DNA from: Candidatus Hydrothermales bacterium
GTDB taxonomy: Bacteria; Hydrothermota; Hydrothermia; Hydrothermales; JAJRUZ01
Assembly (NCBI GenBank): GCA_039630235.1
Contig: JBCNVI010000001.1
Span: forward strand, 427,059 to 491,058
Length of the DNA: 64,000 bases
Direction of reading: 5' to 3'
Shown: positions 54,434 through 63,736 of the stretch, piece after piece
Layout: the number at the start of each line of letters is the position of its first letter
Numbering within the stretch: the first letter of the stretch is position 1
Translations under genes and position numbers: made by a program
The notes under the pieces: model-generated
What the model was told of the DNA's origin: nothing
Database searches by the model: none
What the model saw: the letters and a program-made list of their open reading frames with translations, nothing else

Positions 54434-55322
54434 GGCTTTCTAATATACTTTTAGCAAGTGGAGCTGCATCCTTTGAACCTTGTCCATTTTTTAAGAAAAC
54501 TATTATTCCAACTTCCGGATAATAATAGAGATAGTATCTTGCAAATATTGCATGTGTTTTCCATCCATTTATATGTTTTGGTGCTCCCGTTTTTCCAGCC
54601 ATTTTACCCTTATAATTTGCATTGATCCCTGCTCCCTCTCTACATACATCCCTTAAACTTTCCTTTAAAATTCTCAATGACCTATAAATTCCCAATGGAT
54701 AGACTAAGTTGCTTTTTTCTTTTAGCCACATCGGCATAAAAAGGCCATCCCTTGAAATCGATAAAAGTAAAGAAAGCATCGATGAAAGCGTCATTTTTAC
54801 AAATCCACTCTCCCCAATAGCAAGATCTATCATATCTTTTTTCTTTAATGGCACTCTTATTTCATTTAAAACCTCACCTCCTATATCAGATGTGGAAAGT
54901 CTATTAAGTCCTAAAATTTCAAAATATTTCGCAAATAAATAGGGCTCTATTAAAAGTGAAGCCCTTGCAAAAAATATGTTACATGAATTTTTTATTGCAT
55001 CTTTTATGTTTTGTTTTCCATGTCCAGTTTTAATCCAGCATTTAACTTTTGTTTTCTCGTTATCGATTTCTAAAATTTCTTCACCCTTGCAGTATACATA
55101 AAAATTCTCATCAATTATACCTTCTTCGAGTAAAACTATGGTAGTGAAGATCTTAAAAAGTGAGCCTGGCGGTAAAAGTGTTGAGAAACATAATTCTTTG
55201 TTGTGATAATCAATTATTCTCCCCGATTTTATATCAACAATTATAAAGGCACCCCTGTCACCGATTTCCCTTTTTATTTCCTCTATGGAAAGTAGGATAA
55301 ATAAGAAAAAAACTTTACTCAT
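54426..55322 (-). CDS. Minimal penicillin-binding protein (transpeptidase domain only)
   Basis: 298 residues: brief leader, then the penicilloyl-serine transferase fold with all three motifs, S54-x2-K57 (PPGSLFKIF), S113-x-N115 (NSCN) and K244-TG (KTGAPK). There is no glycosyltransferase or dimerisation domain, so it is much smaller than class A or B PBPs. It could be a DD-peptidase or an envelope transpeptidase. It overlaps the alpha-2-macroglobulin remnant by 8 bp, echoing the known pbpC/A2M pairing in proteobacteria. Confidence 0.85.
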   Translation of the reverse strand: MSKVFFLFILLSIEEIKREIGDRGAFIIVDIKSGRIIDYHNKELCFSTLLPPGSLFKIFTTIVLLEEGIIDENFYVYCKGEEILEIDNEKTKVKCWIKTGHGKQNIKDAIKNSCNIFFARASLLIEPYLFAKYFEILGLNRLSTSDIGGEVLNEIRVPLKKKDMIDLAIGESGFVKMTLSSMLSLLLSISRDGLFMPMWLKEKSNLVYPLGIYRSLRILKESLRDVCREGAGINANYKGKMAGKTGAPKHINGWKTHAIFARYYLYYYPEVGIIVFLKNGQGSKDAAPLAKSILESLE

Positions 55323-58300
55323 CTATTTTGATTATGTACTCATCTGAATGAGCAGATATATCTGGGAAATACATTAGACTTGCTTTGGCAGGCATTACGT
55401 GGTATCTTCCTGGTAAATAAGCTCTTAAAATATAGGAAAATTCATAAGTTCCTGGATCGAGTCTTGTCCTAAAGAAGGCGATCCTATCATCACAAATTTC
55501 CTCTCCTATCCAGTCCCAATGCCATCCATCATAATAATCAATACTCCTTGTATATCTACTTTCATCCTCTATATAAAACCTTTCCCTTTCTTTTTCAACT
55601 TCACAGCCAGCTGGAAGAGGATCTTCAAGCGTGAAGTATTCTATAGTTTTATCAGTTGAAACTATTATTTTTACAAATAGATAGTTTCCCTTTTTGACAT
55701 TTCCATAAAATGGTATCTTTTTATATATAATTTCCCTATCCTCTCTTATAGGCTGCAGCCTCCATATCTCTTTTGAAACTCTAAACTCTACCCCGCCTGC
55801 TCCTATATTTTCTTCAGCTGAATAATATCTTACAAAGAAAGAATAGAGGATTTCGCCCTTTACAGATTTTTCAAGAATAATCTTATTTTTCCCCTTTTTC
55901 AAAAACTCTCTCGGAACGATCTTAGGTGCAGTATATTCTTTTATATTTTCTCTTTTCAAAATATAGTTACCAAAATTTTTATCGTTTATCTTTACATTTA
56001 GAGAGAGATTAAAATCAAATAGTCCTCTTTTTTCCATATATTCACCAAGAGAAATGATTGATGAAGATGTAGCTATTGTTGAGCGCCATACCGATCCAAT
56101 TCTTTCATTTAAAAGGTAAAAAGATAGTCTTGTAGGAAGTTCATCGCTTGGAGTGTAATAAAGACTAGATAAAAGAGCCTTTGAAGTTATAAAAACGGGA
56201 TCGGCAAAAGTTGCTCCATAGCGTGTCTTTAAATCCGGCTCTTTAAAACAGGATGTTCCGTTAATTCTTACTTCTTTTTCTCTTAGTTTTGAAAAGTAAA
56301 TCTCCCCTTCTCTTTTATCCTTTGAAAGTATTAATGAGACTAGAGATAAAATAAGGGGACTTTCAATTTTTCCATTCAAATACCTTTCTATATCTTCTTT
56401 TCTAACGTTTTCATAAAAAGAAAGTAAAAAAGCTTTATCACACTCTGACAAATCTTCTTTTCCTAAAAATTTCCTTATTTTTGCTACGCCTCTTTGTATT
56501 ACCTCCTCATTAACCTTATATCCAGTTCTTTTTAAAAGTCCAAGTCCATATAGAACATAGGCAGTATTAAATGGATGGGATTCGTCATTTTCCCACCATC
56601 TCCATCCACCGTCAGCATGCTGAAAGTTATATAGCCTTTGAAGTCCCTTTTCTATCATTTTTGGTAGTTCGTGTGTAAATAAAGGGTCTATTATACCTGC
56701 TCTTTCTATTATATCCTTTACAGCTACATTAGGTAAGAATCTACTCATTGTCTGTTCAACGCATCCGTAAGGATAACCGATCAGTTCTTTTAAAGAAGAA
56801 AGAAATGCATTCGAATATGAGGGAGAAATATAAATAGCAGAAGAAAAATTCTCAATCTCCTCAGGTATTTCAAATTCAGCTTCACTTTTACCATATAGAA
56901 GAACATTTGAAATTGATAAAATTTTCTCCATACCATGTGATAAAACCGGAACTTTAAGATTTAAGGCATCATAAGAGGACTCTCCTTTTGCAATTAAAGT
57001 AAATTCTGCAGTACCAGGATTTTTTGCATATATTTTAAAATCACAGGCTTTACTTTTACCTGGAAAGATTTCATCGATTTTTACTTCATTTTTTCCGATA
57101 AGTTCAATATTTTTTACTTCAAGCTTAAGATTTACATTATCTTTTTTGTTTTGATAATTATGAACTATTCCTTTTATTATAACAGTGTCTCTTTCTCTTA
57201 TAAATCTTGGTAAAATAAGTCTTGCAAGAAGGTCCTTTGAAACAAGAAACTTCTCTTCTCCTTCTCCAAATTCATTTTCTCTTATGGCCTTTACTCTTAT
57301 TCTCCAAGTTGTTAAATTATCAGGGAGTTTTACTTCAATTTCTGCTTCACCATCTTTATTTGTATTTTCTCTCAAAGCACAGAAGGCTAAGTCTTTAAAT
57401 TCCTTTCTTATCATCATTTCTTCACCCATTCCCTTTACTGCAAATCTTGGATATTCCTCGTCTTTTTCTTTAGCTAAAAGTGGAAGATATGAAGAAAGTT
57501 TACTTTCCATCCAGTATCCCCTATAGCTATAAAACCGCCAATTTACTGAGGAGTTATAGGTTGTGTAAATTTCTCTTTTCGGATAAAAGAAAGAAAAGAT
57601 GTTTTCTTCGAAGGGAGTCTGGAGCAAAAGTAAAGCTTCATCAACTATAAAAACCGAAATTTCTGCTTCCTTCGGCTTTCCCTCTGTATCAGTCACCTTT
57701 ATCTTAATCTTAGCTTTATCCCGTGGCAAGTACTTACTTTTATCAAGTTCAAAAGCTATATTCAATTTGTTTTTTTCATATTTTACTTTTATATCCTTTT
57801 CTTCATGATAAAAGCCTTGTCTACTATTTCTTAGGACGTGGATAAAGAAGTTTGGTGAGTAGTTTTCCTTAATTTTAAGTTCAACTGTTCCCATATTTTT
57901 TTTCGATTTTTACAATATTTACGTCTTCGATTTTGTTAGTTTCGACTGTATAAAATAGGTATCCTGTTTCAACCGGTGAGAATATAATTGCCTTTAAATT
58001 TTCGCCGGGACTATATTCCTCCTTATCAGTTATAATTTGAAGCCTATTTTCCCCATATTCAAAGGCATAACCTCTTTCAGCTACGTAGACATTAATACTA
58101 TTAGCGATCAAGACTTTTCAAGATCTACAACAGAGACATAGATTTGGATTTCTTCTCCCTTTAAATAAAAGTATTTATCAGTTCTTAAAGAAGTAAAATA
58201 CTTACTCCTTCCTGCTCTAAAAGATCCCTTTCCTCTTTGTTCAATACCACTTTCATCTTCAACACTGGCATCGACTATGTAAGTATAATAGTCACCAGTC

Positions 58301-59564
58301 TTAGGTACTTTATATTCATAAATCCATTCACCCTCTTCATTTAAATTACCACTTATTTCTTCCAAAAATTCTTGGGCCCATTTTTCTTCATAGACTCCAC
58401 CATGGTAATAAAAGTATAGAGGTCTTCTTGAAATTTTTAATTTAACTTTACCGTGGGAGAAAGGTGCACCGAAAAAGTAATCACTTTTCACTTTTATTCT
58501 CACCTTTTCACCCTCTAACACAACCTTTGGTTCTACCTCAAGTTTTACCGAGAATTCAGGTTTTTTGTATTCTTGAACTTCAAATATTTGTGAGAACTCC
58601 TTATGTTTAATATTTACGTTTATTCTATAAGTTCCAAGAGTTGCATTTTCAGGTAGAATAAGCGAATCATAGCATGTTCCAAGTTCATTTGTTTTTAATT
58701 CTTTGTCGAATAAAACATTATTTCTTGGATTTAAAATTTTTACTCTTAAAGATCCTTTATAGGAAATGTAGTTTCCTCCATTTAGTATTCCTGCGACTAT
58801 TTTGAAATAAACTTTATCGTTTGATCTATAGAGTGGTCTATCTGTATAGATGTAAACTCTTTCAGGAGAAAACTTTACCCAGGGAGCGTAAGATTCTGAA
58901 AGTGCTATACTTCCGTTATGATAAAGAATAATTTGAAAATTAGTTGGATTTTGCTCTTTTGTTTCAAAGCGGAAAATTCCTTTTTCGTCAGTTTTTCCCT
59001 CTATTAATATCTTTTCCTTTAATTTTAAACATACCTTTGCTCCCTTTAAGGATTCGGATGTAAGGAGGTTTTGAGCAAAAAGATGAAAATTTTTATCATC
59101 TCGTTTTGTTACAAATCCGATATCAGTCACTATAAGGGGCACTAATCTTCTTGAGTGAGCATTTGAAAGTTCTACTATATTATACTCCCTTTTTGTAAAC
59201 GTTTATCTCAATATCTTTACTTATCCAAGTCCAGGCGAGTCAAAAGTTTTCTATCCGTTCTTCGATTAATTCATAATCTCTTAGGGGGGAATTTTAGGTT
59301 CTCTTTTTCTAATTTTTTTCCTTGTTTCTTTTATACTTTCTTCAATACTCTCAAAAATATTAAAGGTTTCGCCCTCTTCTAATAATATAGGAGAAGGTAG
59401 GGAGCTTGAGTTTTTAAAAAACTCATAACCATCCTGAACTTTATAAACTCTTAAAACTGCCGTACCTTTTATGTATCCACTTATGTAGATTCTGGGTTTT
59501 TCTCCCTCCAAAAAATTGAACTTTCTAAACTGAGATAATAAATAAACAGAAGATTTATAACCAT
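55315..59564 (-). pseudogene. Bacterial alpha-2-macroglobulin, broken by several frameshifts
   Basis: Pieces join into one A2M of about 1,400 residues: a leader from ATG 59564 (AAAAGGAAG upstream), MG1-like NFLEGEKPRIYISG, MG2-like APWVKFSPERVYIYTDRPLY, and a long C-terminal part with the intact thioester motif GYPYGCVEQTMSRF (about 56.75 kb). Breaks: near 59530, a stop at 59281, an in-frame TGA at 59240, a frame change near 59190, a one-base shift at 58108-58111 and the eight-T run 57896-57903. Such proteins trap foreign proteases in the envelope. The last 859 residues are uninterrupted and could still be made. Confidence 0.85.
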
Positions 59565-59610
59565 GATTTTTACTTCCTTTTAAAATCACTAAATCATAAA
59601 CTACTAAAAA

Positions 59611-60141
59611 CTATTCTGCAAAAAATTTAAATCTAAAGAAACCTAAAAAGTTTTCGTTTGAAGAGGCTGGTAGCCATATGAGATCAGGATGCTTAAAAAT
59701 TTGATTAAATTTTATCAATCGGACCTGTATGATATATTAAGTATCCCTCACCGTTTTCTTTTATGTAAATCATTGAGTGATAGGGAAATCTTTGTCTTGG
59801 ATTATAATAGGCCAAAATGTCCCCAGATTTTAAATCTATCTTCTCTTCATTTTTTCCAAGAAAGATAGTATTGTATAAAATTAAATTTTCCACATCAGCA
59901 AAGGAAGAATAGATAAAATTCTCTTTTTCTTTAACTAAAAAAGAGCTTTCTTGTTAACATTTAACCTTAAATCCTTTAAGTCTGATAAAGCTTTTAAAAG
60001 GGCTGTCCTGATAAAATGAGCACAATCCAAAATGCTAGTGTCTTTTTTTATAAATATGTCTATAAGATTTTCCACAAACTTTTTCCTCAAAATTTCTCTC
60101 TCACTATTTATACCTAAAGCTAAGTAAAAGACTAAAATCAC
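59611..60141 (-). pseudogene. DUF1175 (YfaT-like) protein, broken
   Basis: Three frames together read as a DUF1175 protein: LDCAHFIRTALLKAL, FADVENLILYNTIF, SGDILAYYNPRQRFPYHSMIY with YHTGP, and the end KHPDLIWLPASSNENFLGFFRF. One frame change is at the A6 run 59937-59942, another near 59705. In E. coli yfaT lies beside the A2M gene yfaS, and the same pairing is seen here, which supports both calls. It ends 46 bp before the A2M start. Confidence 0.75.
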
Positions 60142-60149
60142 TATTTTTA

Positions 60150-60900
60150 AAAATTTAAAATTTTTTGTAAATCACTTTTTCATCTTTAATTTGGACAGGA
60201 AAATTAATTCCTGAAATTTTTTCACTCAGTAAAATTTTAAGCGATAATCTTCTCTTCATCATTAATCCTAAAAGTTTCAATCTCAAATTCTATCCTCTTA
60301 CTTAAACTAATATCAACTTCTTTTGAAAAAGTATCATGCTCTAAAACCAACTTCATCAGTTAAAATTGACCCTGATTTAGTAAGAACCTATTCGAATTCT
60401 ATAATTTGTTGCAACGGTAGCTTGCCACGGAATATTTAATCTTAAGTCTATATCATAAGCTGTTTAGAAATTCTTCCACCTACTACTTGAACATAGGAGA
60501 TCGTAAAAGAAACCCCCAGATTTGCTGATCAGAATCACCATCCAATATACAGGCAAGATTTGAAAGAAAAACAGTGTAAGTACATGATTGAAAATCTCCA
60601 ACTCCTCTTGTCCTTAGATACCATGTTTGACCTATATTAATTGAAACTTCTGATAATTTAAGTGCATATGTTCCACTTGTAGAACCAGCAATATACACAC
60701 CAGGTGTCCTTGTTCCATAATCAATTGTATCATCTGGTGAAAGCATCACATTACCTGTGTTTGTTGGTGAAAATCATATCCTTCAACAAGAGCAAGGTCA
60801 AAGACACTCTAAATTGTGAATTTTACACCTACATATAAAGATTCACTTTATAGTTGTTAGGCATAAAGAAGTAAAAGGGTTTCACTTATTATTACATAAA
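60150..60900 (-). pseudogene. Remnant of an exported beta-sandwich protein, heavily decayed
   Basis: About 750 bp with no intact gene. The longest open piece (60483-60749, minus) reads as beta-rich sequence (DDTIDYGTRTPGVYIAGS, YALKLSEVSINIGQTWYL); preceding it in another frame is SVFDLALVEGYDF, and following it LRLNIPWQATVATNYRIRIG. Stops and frame changes occur every 50-100 bp. The 'DYGTRTPG' segment recalls small secreted beta-sandwich domains, but no family is assigned. It joins the decayed DUF1175/A2M genes into one degenerate block. Confidence 0.4.
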
Positions 60901-60904
60901 AATT

Positions 60905-62569
60905 TTACTTTTTCTCTCTTATTGCCTTTTCTAAGAGGACTACTCCTTCTGAGGCATACTGTATTGCCTTAAGAAGAGAGGCTTTAGCAAGTTCAGGATT
61001 ATGGAAGCCATCAGAATTTTCTGCAGTCCACCATTCCCACATGGTATGAGCCTTTGTGTGTAACTCCCTTGCTTTAGCTAAAACTTCTTCAGATACACCT
61101 ACAGCTTTTGCCAAAGCATAAGTTTCTATAAGTTTAGAAATCCAAAATTCCGCTTTTCTCATTTTACCTCTTATGTAATTCTGAATTCCATGAATTATAT
61201 ATTCAGCCTGTTCAGGAGTATAGTCTTTGTGACATTTGACACAAACCTCTGTTCCACCTGGCAAATACTTTACACTTCTTTGACCATGGAAGGTATAAAC
61301 TTTACCTTTAGAATTTTTCACTTTAGGCATATGACAATCAGCACAGGTTACACCTGCCCTTTCATGTACACTGTTCCAGTAGGTTTCTACTTCAGGATGT
61401 TGAATCTTTGAGAGAAGTGCAGAAGTTACCTCATGTTCAAAGTCTCTATAGCCTCTCGCTTCAACAAAAGTGTCATAGTCAAAAATGCTAACCCAAGGGA
61501 ATAGGTTTGTCCTTCTATCTTGCAGACCAATGGGTGATCTTGTTTTTACGTCTAAAAGGGGATTGCAGTTATATTCAACATGACACTGTGCGCACATGAT
61601 AGTGGATTCAGATTTATTAAGGATTCCAATTGCTCTAAAGTCTCTAAAGACAACTTTTTTAACCTTGATTTTTTGGCTTTTTTCAGGATCATAGGGGTAA
61701 GTTCCTTTACCTCTGTCAACAATTGCCTCAATTAGTGCATCTCTTACTATTCTTGGTTCAGCACTATGGGGATCGTGGCAGTGCACACAGGAAAAGGTAA
61801 GTCTTGTATCTCTTGCTACATCCACTACTGGTGATGTTCTGTCCCATTTAGCACTTGGATGTTTATCACCGAGATAGGCCCATTTAAGTATAAGGTCAGT
61901 AGTTTTACAACTGAGGCAGGCAGGGTTTGCAGCAGTTGCGGCTGTTCTTGGAGTATAGGGCGGGAAAATTTTTTGTTTATTGTCCTGTGGATCAAGGTCG
62001 ATTAAAACTTCCCATGCACTTTTCTCTGCAGCCTTTGCATCAGCAATTTTGCTTAAATCCTTTAACTGAAATCTTCCTCCATAAGCCCTATCAACAAGCA
62101 GATGATCAACTAAGGCAAAGATATGACTTCTTGGTTCTGCATGCTCTCTTGTAAAACCGTGAGGTCTTAAAAGGTTATCAAAAAGTGGGGATCTACTTGT
62201 TGTTGTTGCTTTTTCTACTTTGGGAAGAGAGTGAAAGTTTGCAGACACAAAGGACTCATATTGGTCTTTGTGGCAACTTCCACATACTGAATGCTCAAGT
62301 CTTGTTATGGATCTTTTCTCAGTAGGATCTTCAGTATGTTCTTTTAAATTTCCATGACAAATTCCACAATTTACTTTTTTATGCTTTCCGGCTACATGAA
62401 ATTCCTTAATCTCCTCATGACATTCATAACAGGTTTCTACATTTACCTTCTCAAAATTTATAGAGCTTTCTTTTTTTTCCCGTGGAGGGCTTTGGCTCAA
62501 ACCTATAAATATTAATGAGACAAAAACTAATAAAACAAAGAGTAACTGTTTATAATTTAAACCTTTCAT
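60905..62569 (-). CDS. Octaheme cytochrome c nitrite reductase (TvNiR-type ONR)
   Basis: About 554 residues from ATG 62569. Eight c-haem motifs in order: CYECH, CGICH, CGSCH, CLSCK, CVHCH, CAQCH, CADCH and CVKCH. The fourth is CxxCK, the lysine-ligated catalytic haem, exactly as in octaheme nitrite reductases. HVEYNC after haem 6 has the Tyr-x-Cys spacing of the catalytic tyrosine and its cross-linked cysteine in TvNiR, and the active-site His is seen in NSVHERAGVTCADC. It reduces nitrite (also hydroxylamine) to ammonia in the periplasm. I prefer the second Met because TATAAT stands 6 nt before it; a Met at 62587 is also open. No quinol dehydrogenase gene adjoins it. Confidence 0.92.
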   Translation of the reverse strand: MKGLNYKQLLFVLLVFVSLIFIGLSQSPPREKKESSINFEKVNVETCYECHEEIKEFHVAGKHKKVNCGICHGNLKEHTEDPTEKRSITRLEHSVCGSCHKDQYESFVSANFHSLPKVEKATTTSRSPLFDNLLRPHGFTREHAEPRSHIFALVDHLLVDRAYGGRFQLKDLSKIADAKAAEKSAWEVLIDLDPQDNKQKIFPPYTPRTAATAANPACLSCKTTDLILKWAYLGDKHPSAKWDRTSPVVDVARDTRLTFSCVHCHDPHSAEPRIVRDALIEAIVDRGKGTYPYDPEKSQKIKVKKVVFRDFRAIGILNKSESTIMCAQCHVEYNCNPLLDVKTRSPIGLQDRRTNLFPWVSIFDYDTFVEARGYRDFEHEVTSALLSKIQHPEVETYWNSVHERAGVTCADCHMPKVKNSKGKVYTFHGQRSVKYLPGGTEVCVKCHKDYTPEQAEYIIHGIQNYIRGKMRKAEFWISKLIETYALAKAVGVSEEVLAKARELHTKAHTMWEWWTAENSDGFHNPELAKASLLKAIQYASEGVVLLEKAIREKK

Positions 62570-62575
62570 AATTGT

Positions 62576-62606
62576 ATTATATTTCATCCTTTTAGAATTA
62601 AATCAA
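62576..62606 (-). promoter_or_regulatory. Candidate promoter of the octaheme nitrite reductase gene
   Basis: On the minus strand TTGATT (62606-62601), a 19-bp spacer and TATAAT (62581-62576) stand 6 nt before the ATG at 62569. Since the box lies inside the longer reading frame, it argues that the upstream Met is not used. Confidence 0.5.
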
Positions 62607-62723
62607 ACTTTCTGGAAAAAAAATAGAGAAAAGATATTTTCTTAAACCCTTAGTGTTCAAGTAACTCTTTTTTCAGAGAAATTTCTCTAAACAAGGATTC
62701 TTTAATCTGAAATAGTAACGTTA

Positions 62724-62753
62724 TTGCCTTTTTAAAAACTACATAAGTATAAT
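62724..62753 (+). promoter_or_regulatory. Promoter of the D-cysteine desulfhydrase-like gene
   Basis: TTGCCT (62724-62729), 18 bp, TATAAT (62748-62753), with the ATG 8 nt further on at 62762; the leader would be at most about two bases. The divergent gap 62588-62761 shows no other clear element. Confidence 0.55.
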
Positions 62754-62761
62754 TAAGAACT

Positions 62762-63736
62762 ATGGAAGAAGTAGTCGAAAAATTAAAGGTTAAAAAGATA
62801 GATCTTGCATGGAAACCAACGCCGATAGAGCTACTTAAAGAGTTTCCTCATCACGCAAGCATATATATAAAAAGGGACGATTATACAGGTCTTATAACTT
62901 CTGGAAATAAAATAAGGAAACTTGAATATGCCATTTTTGATGCAAAACAAAAAAATTGTGATACTTTGATTACATGCGGTGCACTACAATCAAACCACTG
63001 TAGAGCTACTGCCTATGCAGGAAAAAAAGAAGGCTTTGAAGTCCACCTCGTTTTAAGAGGAGAACCTAAAGAATATCAGGGAAACTTACTTTTAGATCAC
63101 CTCTTTGGGGCAAAAATAAAGTACGTAAGTTATGAGGATTACAAAGAAAGGATAAATGAAATACTTGAAGAAGTTGCAGAAGATTTAAAAAAGAAAGATA
63201 AAAAACCTTATATAATTCCAGAGGGTGCTTCAAATGAGGTAGGTTGTCTTGGATATGTTGAGTGTATGGATGAGATGAAAAAATTTATTAAAGAAGAAAA
63301 AATTGAAGCTATATATTTAGCGGTTGGCTCAGGCGGAACTTACGCAGGCCTTTTAATTGGTAAAAAATTACTTAAATTAGACGTAAGAATTATCGGCATC
63401 ATTGTCTGCGACTCTATTAAATTCTTTAAGGGAAAAATAGAAGATATATGCGAAAAGGCAATTAAAAAATATAATTTACCAATAGAAATATCTCCGTCCG
63501 ATATTGAACTTATAGACGGATATATTGGCGAAGGATACGGAATCCCTTACAAAGAAGAAATTGAATTGATTAAGAAAATTTCTGAAAATTACGGAATAAT
63601 CTTAGATCCTGTTTATACGGGTAAAGCTTTTTATGGTATGCTTAATGAATCAAAAAAATTTAAAAGGATTTTGTTTTTACATACAGGTGGAATTTTCAGT
63701 ATATTTGCTTATAACAGAGAGCTTACTCAGACGTAA
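62762..63736 (+). CDS. D-cysteine desulfhydrase / ACC-deaminase-family PLP enzyme
   Basis: 324 residues, fold-type II PLP enzyme. N-terminal PTPIELL and IKRDDYTG; the PLP lysine lies in SGNKIRKLEY (TSGNKIRK), followed by TCGALQSNHCRATAYA; the glycine-rich phosphate loop is AVGSGGTYAG and a late HTGG. Family members break D-cysteine to pyruvate, sulfide and ammonia or open ACC. D-cysteine desulfhydrase is the commoner activity, but substrate cannot be fixed by eye. Its 3' end overlaps the convergent gene by 14 bp. Confidence 0.82.
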   Translation: MEEVVEKLKVKKIDLAWKPTPIELLKEFPHHASIYIKRDDYTGLITSGNKIRKLEYAIFDAKQKNCDTLITCGALQSNHCRATAYAGKKEGFEVHLVLRGEPKEYQGNLLLDHLFGAKIKYVSYEDYKERINEILEEVAEDLKKKDKKPYIIPEGASNEVGCLGYVECMDEMKKFIKEEKIEAIYLAVGSGGTYAGLLIGKKLLKLDVRIIGIIVCDSIKFFKGKIEDICEKAIKKYNLPIEISPSDIELIDGYIGEGYGIPYKEEIELIKKISENYGIILDPVYTGKAFYGMLNESKKFKRILFLHTGGIFSIFAYNRELTQT

